Positions 25,529-34,130 of a stretch of DNA of 64,000 nucleotides are shown here, in pieces. The position numbers and the translations under genes were made by a program. The stretch comes from Bovifimicola ammoniilytica (GTDB lineage Bacteria > Bacillota > Clostridia > Lachnospirales > Lachnospiraceae), in the NCBI RefSeq assembly GCF_025567085.1, contig NZ_JAOQJN010000007.1:1-64000 (forward strand), read 5' to 3'. Within the stretch, counting starts at the first letter, position 1. Every line of letters starts with the position of its first letter. Under the pieces are notes generated by a model. The model saw nothing but the letters and a program-made list of their open reading frames with translations, made no database searches and was not told where the DNA came from.

Positions 25529-25562
25529 AACTGCTGTCTTAACCGATGGCAGTTTTCTTTTT
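25529..25562 (+). terminator. Terminator after the second ECF operon
   Basis: AACTGCTGTC and GATGGCAGTT pair, followed by TTCTTTTT. The 317-bp gap 25380-25696 also holds a small GCCGC...GCGGC hairpin and a TATAAT box at 25633 for the next gene. Confidence 0.65.
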
Positions 25563-25696
25563 CGGGAAGTATTCAAGAAGTCATTAAGTCTTGAGTGTAA
25601 TGGAAGTGGTAGGAAAGTTCACAAAGGTGTGATATAATGTACTAAATTGAGAGCGACAAAAAAAGTAATTTAGTGTTGAGAAAAAGGTGTTAATAT

Positions 25697-26773
25697 ATGA
25701 AGAAAAAAATAAGTTTAATATTAAGCATAATATTATATTTAGTTGCTATATTTATTTTGCTATATTATTTTAGTGTAGAGTTTAATGAATTATTACGTTT
25801 AAGTCCAACGGGAAGAATAGTATTATTACTATCAGGTTGTCTTTTTATGTATTTTGGTGGTTTAGTTTTAACAAAATATATAGATAAGAAATATAAGAAT
25901 AAGGTTTTAAAAATAAATATAGGTATATGGTTTATTTTATATATTATATTATTATCAACACTTACCTTATTTGATGATTACTTTTTTAGAGAAAATTTTA
26001 ATATATTGAATTGGAATAGTGAATTGTTTAGAAGTTATATGTCTAACTCATTTAATTTAATTCCATTTAAAACAATATTTGGTTACATTACAAAGTTTAT
26101 TAGTGGAGATATTGCACCATATATATTTATATATAATATTTTAGGAAATGCAGTTGCTTTAATGCCTTTTGCCTTTTTCTTACCAATATTATTAAAAAAA
26201 CAAAAGAAATTTAAAAACTTTTTAGTAACTATGATTTGTATAGTTATAGGTATTGAACTGTTGCAATTTATTACAATGTCTGGTTGTTGCGATATAGATG
26301 ATGTGATTTTAAATGTAGTAGGTGCATTAGTTATGTTTGGTATATTGCGAATAAAATCAATCAACCAATTAATAAGAAACATATTTCTTTTAGAAAAAAA
26401 TAAAATTGATTATAAAGATTTAGTAAAAAAGATTATTATTATTTTAATACCAATTATCTGTATTATTGGAGTTGTTTTTATAAGTGAAAATAAGTATATA
26501 GATAAAAATAGTCAAACTTTTACACACTTAAAGATAATAGATAAAACAAAAGAAGAAAATATTGCTTGTAATACTGCATTAGAACAATTTTATGAAGATA
26601 AAGAATATATATATTATTTTCCTTGCGAAAAAAGTAAATATGTAATAGTTATATATTCTAATGGTTATCAAGAAACTGTAAAATCATCTTTAGAATATGG
26701 AGATATAACTATTGAAGATTTAGAAAGAAATAATATAGAATTTATCAAACAGAAAAAAGATATGAGTAACTGA
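25697..26773 (+). CDS. VanZ-like membrane protein, very AT-rich
   Basis: 358 residues. Six or seven hydrophobic helices fill 1-260. The VanZ-family motifs are NLIPF, ILGNAVALMPFAFFLP and ELLQFITMSGCCDIDDVILN, the last with the conserved Glu-Gln and Asp-Asp pairs. The C-terminal 100 residues are a charged external domain not found in VanZ itself. VanZ of vancomycin transposons gives low teicoplanin resistance, but most family members have no known role. The codons are extremely A/T-rich, far beyond the neighbours, so the gene was probably acquired from an even more AT-rich genome. Confidence 0.82.
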   Translation: MKKKISLILSIILYLVAIFILLYYFSVEFNELLRLSPTGRIVLLLSGCLFMYFGGLVLTKYIDKKYKNKVLKINIGIWFILYIILLSTLTLFDDYFFRENFNILNWNSELFRSYMSNSFNLIPFKTIFGYITKFISGDIAPYIFIYNILGNAVALMPFAFFLPILLKKQKKFKNFLVTMICIVIGIELLQFITMSGCCDIDDVILNVVGALVMFGILRIKSINQLIRNIFLLEKNKIDYKDLVKKIIIILIPIICIIGVVFISENKYIDKNSQTFTHLKIIDKTKEENIACNTALEQFYEDKEYIYYFPCEKSKYVIVIYSNGYQETVKSSLEYGDITIEDLERNNIEFIKQKKDMSN

Positions 26774-27097
26774 TAAATACCAATTGTTGCCATCCATAAA
26801 GCAGATGGAAACAGATGGGAAGGTGTCGCTTCGTGGTTTGATTCAAGGGCACTTTTATTTGGATGGTCATTTTCTGCAAAAAAGGGACACTTTCTGCAAG
26901 ACATATGGCATTTCATTTTATTCTATGCTATTATTACAAATGATACAATAAATCGTTCTGAATAAAGTGTTTTTCAGGAAACATCCAATGTAGAAATTTT
27001 GATTATATAACCACCTTGATTTTTCGGAGTTTAAGAATATAATAATATCAAATCAGGATTTAGTAAATCAGGATTAGATACATGAGGAGGTGTTTTT
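26774..27097 (+). other. Gene-free stretch with a coding remnant
   Basis: An open stretch of about 60 codons (26777-26965; IHKADGNRWEGVASWFDSRA) has no start or ribosome site and looks like a decayed gene end. AAATCAGGATT occurs twice at about 27047-27075, just before the next gene's AGGAGG site. No RNA or repeat family is recognised. Confidence 0.4.
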
Positions 27098-28549
27098 ATG
27101 TTTATAGGCAGAGAAGCAGAACTACAATTCCTAAACGATAAATATGAAGAAAACAAAGGACAGTTGATTGTCTTGTACGGCAGACGACGTGTTGGAAAAA
27201 CGGAAACCCTCAGAGAGTTTTGCAAAGGCAAGTCGCACATTTTCTTTTCCTGTACTCAGACAACTGACAGGATGTAGCTTGCAAAGTTTTCAAAACAACT
27301 CTTGAAAGAGGATATTCCTGCAAAGCAATATGTTACGGAGTTCGCTGATTGGGAAAAAGCATTCAGAGCTGTTTTGGATTTGCCTTATGGGGATGAAAAG
27401 AAACTTGTCATCATTGATGAGTTCCCGTATATGTGTCGAGGAAATAAAAGTATCCCTTCCATTTTGCAGAATTTGTGGGACGCAGAATTTAAGAACAGTA
27501 ATGTAATGCTGATTCTTTGCGGTAGTGCAATGAGCTTTATCGAGAAAGAATTGCTTGCTGAAAAGAATCCGTTGTACGGCAGAGCTACCGGAATTTACAA
27601 GATGAAAGAAATGGGATTTTATGATGCTGTAAAATTCTTTCCGGACTACTCACCTAAAGACAAAGTGCTTACCTATGCTGTGCTTGGAGGTATTCCTCAT
27701 TATCTGAACCAATGGAATCCAAAACTGTCTGTGGCGGAAAATATTAAACGCAACATCCTGACAAAAGGTTGTATTCTATACAGCGAGGTAGATTTCCTGC
27801 TTCATCAGGAACTGAGAGAAACACCGATATATAACTCCATTATTGAAGCTGTGGCACTTGGTAACACGAAACTCAATGACATCAGTCAAAAGTCGCTTGT
27901 TGAGGATACTTCAAAGACGAGCGTATATTTGAAGAACCTTATCGAATTAGGAATAGTGGAAAGAGAGTTTTCCGTTGACGCCGGAATAAAAGATCAGGCA
28001 AATACCAACAGAGGTACTTACCGCCTGACGGATAATTTCTTCCGTTTTTGGTATGCTTTTGGATATACGAATTTCTCTCAGCTTGAGGATGGAGATGTCG
28101 AAGGCGTTTACGATTATGCGGTAGAACCGCTGTTACACGAATTTGCTTCTTTCAGCTTTGAGGATGTATGCAAGGAATTTGTTCGTGAAATGCAAAAGAA
28201 AAATGAACTGCCATTCCGTTATAACAAAATGGGAAGATGGGTTGGAAAAACAACGGTTCGTGATAATAATGCGGTTGATGGTTTGAGAGTGGCTGAAACA
28301 AAGATAGACCTGCTTGGAATTGGCAGGGGTGCAAAGAAATATCTTGTCGGTGAATGTAAGTTTAAGAAGTCACCGTTTAGCTATTCCGAATATCTCGACA
28401 CACTTGCAAAACTAACACCGTTGAAGCAGAAGGCGAAATTCTACTATGCACTGTTTTCAGAAAGCGGTTTTGATGATAAGATTGAGAGTGCTGCCGAAGA
28501 AAATGATGTGCGGTTATATACACTTGAGGATATTGTAAATTATAAGTAG
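27098..28549 (+). pseudogene. DUF234-type ATPase broken by one in-frame TAG
   Basis: The whole gene (484 codons) reads in one frame except for TAG at 27275-27277 (codon 60), where a Gln CAG would fit the surrounding KTDR-x-LAKFSKQL sense. Before it is Walker A (LYGRRRVGKTETLREF); after it are Walker B (KLVIIDEFPYMCRG), a winged-helix region (about 270-330) and the C-terminal DUF234 nuclease-like domain (VGECKFKKSPFSYSEY). Such ATPases are common in gut anaerobes and may be defence- or toxin-like. A single C-to-T change explains the break; readthrough or a sequencing error remain possible. Confidence 0.8.
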
Positions 28550-28880
28550 TTCATTGAACATCACAACCTATAAAAGTAATGACTTCTTTCCGAGTGCTTG
28601 CAGAGGTATCGGCAAATCCTACTTTCTTCGGCTGGGGGTTCAGGTACTCGGACCGGAGAAGGTCAAGGAGCAGTATTAGCAAATGGTTGTTCAGGCGAGT
28701 GAAAATATGAAGTAAATAAACTTAGAGTTGAGATTAAGGGTACTCTTGATTCGTCAAGTATATAAATTAGAAGAAACTGCAATTATGGCTGTTGGGATTC
28801 TTTTCTGTTTTAAACGGAAGAGAAAAAATGAGCTGACAGAGGTTTAGTATCGCTTGATATAATAATAGAGCTGTCCATTA
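28550..28880 (+). other. Gap with decayed coding remnant and a 31-bp repeat
   Basis: 28550-28580 is repeated imperfectly (26 of 31) at 32884-32914, on the far side of the biotin genes. Between 28590 and 28720 a short frame reads LGVQVLGPEKVKEQY, resembling the C-terminal end of WYL-type regulators, with a stop and no start. No intact gene is seen. Confidence 0.4.
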
Positions 28881-28881
28881 A

Positions 28882-28925
28882 ACACCCCTGATACATTTTA
28901 ACCGAAATGTGTCAGGGGTGTTTTT
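28882..28925 (+). terminator. Rho-independent terminator
   Basis: ACACCCCTGATACATTT pairs with AAATGTGTCAGGGGTGT (one mismatch) around TAACCG, then TTTT. It insulates the biotin operon from upstream DNA. Confidence 0.9.
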
Positions 28926-28949
28926 ATGAGAGAATCGTATTTTTTAAAA

Positions 28950-29005
28950 TGTCAACCAGTAAATAAACGAATAGGTTGACAAAAGAGGATGAAGTTTGAT
29001 ATAAT
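28950..29005 (+). promoter_or_regulatory. BirA operator and biotin promoter
   Basis: TGTCAACC (28950-28957) and GGTTGACA (28974-28981) are perfect inverted half-sites separated by 16 bp, the standard BirA box. The right half-site contains the -35 TTGACA, followed after 18 bp by TATAAT (29000-29005). Bound BirA would block the promoter when biotin is plentiful. Confidence 0.9.
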
Positions 29006-29028
29006 TTCTTCGTTAAAGAAGTGTTAAA

Positions 29029-29430
29029 ATGACGACCAAAGAAAAAATACTCGAATTATTTGAATCAAACAGAGATACTTATTTTTCGGGAGAAGAACTT
29101 GCCCAAAAACTTTCTATATCCCGGACAGCGGTTTGGAAAGCTGTCAAAACATTGCAGAACGAAGGTTATGCAATTGACGCTGTAACAAATAAAGGCTACT
29201 GTCTTTCAGCAAAAACAGATATTTTGTCAGCACAGGGAATCACAAAATACCTGCGTACTGAAATTAAAGATATGAATATTTCTGTTATGGATATAGTGGA
29301 TTCCACCCAAGAACTACTCTGCAAAATTTCGGAATCAATATTTATCAACCGAAAAACGGATTTCCAAAAGAAATATCACGATGGCACAGAAGATTGTTGT
29401 TCATCGGGCAAAATCAGTATTAGAATTTAA
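29029..29430 (+). CDS. birA: Truncated BirA: DNA-binding domain with degraded ligase part
   Basis: 133 residues against about 320 for a full bifunctional BirA. Residues 1-65 are an intact winged helix (GEELAQKLSISRTAVWKAVK, NKGYCLS). The start of the ligase domain is present (ISVMDIVDSTQELL) but the GRGRxGR biotin-binding loop and all later parts are missing; the tail looks like out-of-frame remnant. It cannot make biotinyl-AMP or attach biotin. It may still bind the box at 28950, either constitutively or with another ligase. bioY begins 9 bp later. Confidence 0.8.
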   Translation: MTTKEKILELFESNRDTYFSGEELAQKLSISRTAVWKAVKTLQNEGYAIDAVTNKGYCLSAKTDILSAQGITKYLRTEIKDMNISVMDIVDSTQELLCKISESIFINRKTDFQKKYHDGTEDCCSSGKISIRI

Positions 29431-29439
29431 GGAGATTAT

Positions 29440-29994
29440 ATGCAAGAAAATAAAACCAAAGATTTAATTATGTGTTCCCTTTTTGTCGCTCTGATTGTTG
29501 TAGGAGCGTTTATCAAAATTCCCATTCCTGTTGTACCATTCACTTTACAGCTTTTATTTACAATGATGGCAGGACTTTTGCTTGGCGGAAAACTCGGAGC
29601 TTTGTCCGTTTGTATTTATATTTTTATGGGACTTCTCGGTATTCCTGTGTTTGCAGAAGGCGGTGGCCTTGCGTATGTTTTAAAGCCGAGCTTCGGATAT
29701 ATTATTGGTTTCGCCGTTGCGTCCTATGTGACAGGCGTTATTGCCAATAGGGCATATAAACCAAGCTATAAACGCTTGCTTGTCGCCAACTTTATCGGTC
29801 TTGGAATTGTTTATCTGTTCGGAATGGTTTATTACTATCTGATGAGCAATTTCTATCTCGGAAACCCAATCGGCTTATGGCCGCTATTCATATATTGCTT
29901 TATTTTAGCGGTGCCCGGCGATATTGTGTTGTGTATTCTCGGAGCGTTTCTTGGGAAAAGACTGATTCCTATTATGAAAAAAAGCAAAATGTGA
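29440..29994 (+). CDS. bioY: BioY biotin transporter (ECF S component)
   Basis: 184 residues, six transmembrane helices. BioY hallmarks are IPIPVVPFTLQLLFTMMAGLLLG at residues 25-47 and, later, GGGLAYVLKPSFGYIIGFA with the substrate-site aromatic residues. It takes up biotin, alone or with the shared ECF energising module encoded elsewhere. An AAGGAG site precedes the ATG. Its place in a BirA-box operon with synthesis genes gives the cell both import and partial synthesis. Confidence 0.93.
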   Translation: MQENKTKDLIMCSLFVALIVVGAFIKIPIPVVPFTLQLLFTMMAGLLLGGKLGALSVCIYIFMGLLGIPVFAEGGGLAYVLKPSFGYIIGFAVASYVTGVIANRAYKPSYKRLLVANFIGLGIVYLFGMVYYYLMSNFYLGNPIGLWPLFIYCFILAVPGDIVLCILGAFLGKRLIPIMKKSKM

Positions 29995-30004
29995 GGATAT
30001 AAAA

Positions 30005-30973
30005 ATGAATCTTAATGAATTAACAAACGAAGTTATGAACGGCAGACAAATCACAAAAGAAGAGGCATTATTTCTGTATGAGCAGCCTCTCTCTGAGTTG
30101 TGTAAAAATGCTGATAAAATCCGTCAGCACTTTTGCGCTAATCAATTTGACATTTGCACAATCATCAATGCCAAAAGCGGAAACTGTTCTGAAAACTGCA
30201 GGTTTTGCGCACAATCAGCTCATAATCATACCTGTGCCACGAAGTATCCGTTGCTTCCGAAAGAAGAAATTTTAAAGCAGGCAAATATAAATCACGAACA
30301 GGGTGTTCTTCGCTATTCAATCGTAACATCAGGTAAACGCTTATCTGATGCGGAAGTAGATGAAATGTGCGAAGTTGTTCGGGAAATTAAAGAAAAAGTC
30401 GGCATTTCCGTTTGTGTTTCTTTTGGATTGTTGAATGAACAGCAGTTTCGTAAGCTGAAAGAAGCAGGTGTGACAAGAGTACATAATAATCTCGAAACCT
30501 CACGCAGGAATTTTACTAACATCTGCACCACTCATACCTTTGACGATAAAGTACAGGCAATCCGTTCAGCACAGGCAGCGGGACTGTCTGTTTGCAGCGG
30601 AGGCATTATGGGACTTGGTGAAACCGCCGAAGACAGAATTGATATGGCGTTCAGTCTGCGTGAACTTGGCATTAAAAGCGTACCTGTAAATATGCTGAAC
30701 CCAATCCCCGGTACTCCGTTCGGAAGCAATAAGAAATTGACGGAAGAAGATATGCGCAGAATTGTGGCTGTTTATCGTTTCATACTTCCGACAGCTTCGA
30801 TTCGTCTTGCAGGCGGCAGAGGTCTGCTCCCCGATAAAGGCAAAGGATGTTTTGTTTCGGGCGCTAATGCGGCAATCTCAGGAGATATGCTGACAACTGC
30901 GGGAATTACAACAAAAACAGATATGGAACTATTAAATGAACTTGGATACGAGGCGAAAATTTGCAATGAGTAA
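30005..30973 (+). CDS. bioB: Biotin synthase
   Basis: 322 residues, the usual length. The radical-SAM cluster motif is CSENCRFCAQS (CxxxCxxC). The second cluster ligands are in CVSFGLL and CSGGIMGLGET, and the RLAGGR motif near the end carries the Arg that completes the [2Fe-2S] site. It inserts sulfur into dethiobiotin using AdoMet. It starts 10 bp after bioY and overlaps bioD by 8 bp, so translation is coupled. Confidence 0.95.
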   Translation: MNLNELTNEVMNGRQITKEEALFLYEQPLSELCKNADKIRQHFCANQFDICTIINAKSGNCSENCRFCAQSAHNHTCATKYPLLPKEEILKQANINHEQGVLRYSIVTSGKRLSDAEVDEMCEVVREIKEKVGISVCVSFGLLNEQQFRKLKEAGVTRVHNNLETSRRNFTNICTTHTFDDKVQAIRSAQAAGLSVCSGGIMGLGETAEDRIDMAFSLRELGIKSVPVNMLNPIPGTPFGSNKKLTEEDMRRIVAVYRFILPTASIRLAGGRGLLPDKGKGCFVSGANAAISGDMLTTAGITTKTDMELLNELGYEAKICNE

Positions 30974-31649
30974 GAATATCTTTATTACAGGAACGGGAAC
31001 AGATGTAGGAAAAACTTATGTGACAGGACTGATTGTTAAAAAGTTGAGGGAAAGCAATAAAAAAGTGGCTTATTTTAAAGCGGCAATGAGTGGCAACGAC
31101 CGCCGCTTAGACGGCAGCTTGATACCGGGCGATGCCTTGCAGGTAAAAACTATGTCGGGCATTGAACAACCGCTCGAAGAAATGTGTCCGTACATTTATG
31201 AAACGGCTGTTTCTCCGCACTTGGCGTCAAAATTTGAGGGAAATCCTGTTGAAATGGAACAGGTGCTGAACGGATTTGATAATGCCTGTAATAGGTATGA
31301 TTATGTTACGGCAGAAGGTTCAGGCGGTATTCTTTGTCCGCTTCGTTTTGACGAACAAAAAATTCAGTTAGAAGATTTTATCAAGGCTCGTGAGTTATCC
31401 TGCCTGATAATTGCTGACGCAGGGCTCGGCACAATCAATGCCGTTGTACTAACCGCAGAATATATGAAATCTCATAAAATGCCCGTGAAAGGCATAATCT
31501 TTAATCATTATGAACCGGGCAACAAATTACACGAAGACAATCTGTTTATGTGTGAAACTATGACCGGGCTGAAAGTGATAGCCTGCGTTAAAGACGGAGA
31601 TACAGATTTGGATATTCCGTCTGAAGTATTAGAAGGACTTTATGAATAA
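30966..31649 (+). CDS. bioD: Dethiobiotin synthetase
   Basis: 227 residues. The P-loop is GTGTDVGKTYVTG, the substrate lysine is in AYFKAAMSG (commonly KP in other species), and EGSGGILCPL is the Mg/ATP loop. It closes the ureido ring of dethiobiotin from DAPA, CO2 and ATP. The ATG at 30966 lies within the end of bioB; the upstream in-frame start would extend 10 codons into bioB and is less likely. Confidence 0.93.
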   Translation: MSKNIFITGTGTDVGKTYVTGLIVKKLRESNKKVAYFKAAMSGNDRRLDGSLIPGDALQVKTMSGIEQPLEEMCPYIYETAVSPHLASKFEGNPVEMEQVLNGFDNACNRYDYVTAEGSGGILCPLRFDEQKIQLEDFIKARELSCLIIADAGLGTINAVVLTAEYMKSHKMPVKGIIFNHYEPGNKLHEDNLFMCETMTGLKVIACVKDGDTDLDIPSEVLEGLYE

Positions 31650-31667
31650 CACGGAGGAAATATTAAA

Positions 31668-32870
31668 ATGATTTGGTATCCATATGAGCAAATGAAAACA
31701 ATGAAATCGCCCTATAAAATTGTTAATGCAGAGGGCGTTTATCTTTATACCGAAGACCAGAAGCTGATTGATTCGGTATCATCTTGGTGGAGCGTGATTC
31801 ACGGTTATAAACATCCCGAACTCAATCAGGCAATCGAAACGCAGCTTGAAAAGTTTGCCCACGTTATGTTGGGTGGATTGACGCACGAATCGGCGCAGAA
31901 GTTGTCCGAAAAGCTGGCAAGCTTTCTGCCGGGAGATTTGGATTACTGTTTCTTTTCGGATTCGGGCAGTGTTGCGGTTGAAGTTGCTCTGAAAATTGCT
32001 TTGCAGTATTATATGAATCGAGAAGAAACACAGCGGACAATGGTGTTGGCACTTAATCACGCCTACCACGGTGATACTTTCAAAACAATGGAGGTGGGCG
32101 ATGACGAGGACTACCATTTTGTTTTGAAAGCATACGGTGAAAGCAAAAATGTCATTCATATTCCTACTGAGATAAAAGCACTTGAACAGGCTTTCGCAGA
32201 ATATCACGACCGCTTAAACTGCTTTATCGTTGAACCTTTGTTACAGGGGGCAGGCGGTATGAGAATGTATGATATTTCTTTTTTACAACGAGCGAGAGAG
32301 CTTTGTGACCAATACGGTGTGCTTCTTGTTTTTGACGAGGTTGCAACAGGTTTCGGGCGCACAGGCAATCGCTTTGTTGCAGATTTAGTTTTACCTGATA
32401 TTCTTGTTCTCGGCAAGGCTTTGACGGGTGGATATATCGGTCACGCTGTTACGGTTGCAAACCGAAAGGTGTATGAAGGCTTTTATGACGATAATCCTTC
32501 TCACGCTTTAATGCACGGACCTACCTTTATGGGCAATGCGTTAGCTTGCAGTGTGGCGCTGAAGTCCATAGAGTTATTTGAAACTCAGGACTATATGTCG
32601 AAAATCCGCAGGATTGAAGAAATCACCCGCCGTGAGATGGAGGGATTTTCTGACCCACGCATTAAAGAAATTCGCATTATGGGCGCTTGCGTATGTATTG
32701 AAGTGTATAATTCCGATACCATTAAAGGTTATCAGCAATTTGCGTATGAACGGGGCATATTCAGCCGTCCGTTCCTCAACTATATGTATGCAATGGTTCC
32801 TTATGTAATTGAGAAAGAAGAATTAGTCAAGGTTTTGAATACAATGAAAGAATGGTTTCTTGAAAAGTAG
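31668..32870 (+). CDS. bioA: DAPA aminotransferase
   Basis: 400 residues, fold-type I class III aminotransferase. WYPYEQMKT and SWWSVIHGYKHPELN are BioA-specific start motifs, with FDEVATGFGRTG binding PLP and the Schiff-base Lys in LVLGKALTGGY. It converts KAPA to DAPA using AdoMet. It is the last gene of the operon; bioF, bioC and bioH are absent here, so the pimeloyl-to-KAPA step must be encoded elsewhere or be bypassed by uptake of intermediates. Confidence 0.93.
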   Translation: MIWYPYEQMKTMKSPYKIVNAEGVYLYTEDQKLIDSVSSWWSVIHGYKHPELNQAIETQLEKFAHVMLGGLTHESAQKLSEKLASFLPGDLDYCFFSDSGSVAVEVALKIALQYYMNREETQRTMVLALNHAYHGDTFKTMEVGDDEDYHFVLKAYGESKNVIHIPTEIKALEQAFAEYHDRLNCFIVEPLLQGAGGMRMYDISFLQRARELCDQYGVLLVFDEVATGFGRTGNRFVADLVLPDILVLGKALTGGYIGHAVTVANRKVYEGFYDDNPSHALMHGPTFMGNALACSVALKSIELFETQDYMSKIRRIEEITRREMEGFSDPRIKEIRIMGACVCIEVYNSDTIKGYQQFAYERGIFSRPFLNYMYAMVPYVIEKEELVKVLNTMKEWFLEK

Positions 32871-32989
32871 GTAAGAGTATGGATTCATTGAACATTACAG
32901 CCCATAAAGGCAATTATGCTCAATAAGATTGTTGCCTCGCTGGGGCAACAATTTAAAAAAAATTCAAATCGAATACCAGTAATCTGCGT

Positions 32990-33022
32990 GAGGTGTCGTC
33001 ATTTAGCGACACCTCTATTTTT
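32990..33022 (+). terminator. Terminator after the biotin operon
   Basis: GAGGTGTCG and CGACACCTC pair around TCATTTAG, followed by TATTTTT. A weaker GTTGCC...GGCAAC hairpin precedes it at about 32923-32950. Confidence 0.85.
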
Positions 33023-33118
33023 CTGCCTTTTTCTCTCTTGAAAAATTCTAAATTTTAGTATAATAGAGTTATCGAAAGCAGAGTGCTCCCGATAGAACAG
33101 AAAGCACGAGGTATGGTT

Positions 33119-33226
33119 ATGAGGAGTAAAAGTCCTGAATTGATGAAAGAAATATGTGAATATGCAGAGCAGTATTATCTTCAGAATGGACATAAGTTAT
33201 ATTATTCATCCAAGAAATTAAATTGA
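33119..33226 (+). pseudogene. 35-residue remnant of a LexA-like N-terminus
   Basis: A frame of 35 codons (SPELMKEICEYAEQYYLQNG) resembles the first helix of LexA-type winged-helix regulators, then stops. A GAGGTATGG lies upstream. Probably a fragment; otherwise 32871-33512 has only terminators and the leader described next. Confidence 0.35.
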
Positions 33227-33409
33227 GAAAGATGGAATTAAAAACAAGGTTGAATCTAAATATCTAAGGGATATTTATACCCTATTCTAACTGACAACAG
33301 ATTTACTCTATCTCAATGAAACATAATAATTGCAAATCTAAAAATTTATTGCTACAATAAAAGTGTATATTAACCTTATTTCTAAGAAAATATATAATTG
33401 TGTCAATGA

Positions 33410-33480
33410 GTGGCAAGGGGAACCAGGCCACTTCCCAGCTGTAAAATAGCAACCTTTGCTAGGTGCAGGAGCAGACCCAA
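33410..33480 (+). ncRNA. Candidate structured leader of dtd, unassigned
   Basis: GTGGC (33410-33414) pairs with GCCAC (33427-33431) while GGGAA (33418-33422) pairs with TTCCC (33432-33436). This is a compact H-type pseudoknot. It is followed by AGCAA/TTGCT and GGTGC/GC-ACC hairpins. The segment is much richer in G and C than the flanks. I cannot match it to a known RNA family. Confidence 0.35.
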
Positions 33481-33512
33481 CATTATTTTGAAAAGAAAGA
33501 GGAGCAGAAGAA

Positions 33513-33962
33513 ATGAGATTTGTAATTCAAAGAGTAAAACATTCAAGTGTAACAATAGATGAAGAAGTTAAAGGAAAAATCAATAAAGGATATATGGTTC
33601 TTATCGGCATCGGTCAGGACGATAACGAAGTAATTGCTGATAAGATGGTTAAAAAGATGATTAATCTTAGAATATTTGAAGATGCAAATGGCAAAACAAA
33701 TCTTGCACTTAAAGACGTAAATGGGGAATTATTGCTTATTTCTCAGTTTACATTATATGCAGATTGTAAAAAGGGTAACAGACCATCATTTATTAAGGCA
33801 GGAGCACCAAAAGAAGCGGAAGAATTATACGAGTATATTGTTCGAAAATGTAAAGAAGAGGTAGAGGTTGTTGAAAAAGGAGAATTTGGTGCAGATATGA
33901 AGGTAGAGCTTCTTAATGATGGACCGTTTACTGTTGTGCTGGATAGTGATGAGATAATCTAG
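33513..33962 (+). CDS. dtd: D-aminoacyl-tRNA deacylase
   Basis: 149 residues, the family length. The opening MRFVIQRVKHSSVTID, the catalytic SQFTLYADCKKGNRPSF and the cross-subunit Gly-Pro motif in NDGPFTVVLDS are all present. The dimer hydrolyses D-amino acids (and glycine) wrongly attached to tRNA. An AGAGGAGCAG site precedes the ATG. It stands alone; a GC-rich possible leader RNA lies just upstream. Confidence 0.95.
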   Translation: MRFVIQRVKHSSVTIDEEVKGKINKGYMVLIGIGQDDNEVIADKMVKKMINLRIFEDANGKTNLALKDVNGELLLISQFTLYADCKKGNRPSFIKAGAPKEAEELYEYIVRKCKEEVEVVEKGEFGADMKVELLNDGPFTVVLDSDEII

Positions 33963-34130
33963 GAGAATGTAAGATATATAAAATCGGAATTGTGATTATT
34001 ATAGCTCTAAAGTAAATATTCAAAGAAAACGCAAAAATAATAGAGTTAATGATATAGATAAGAAAAAAGTAATTAAAAAGAAAGGAGCATATGATGTATC
34101 TGAACATAAATACATCATACAGGAACTAAA

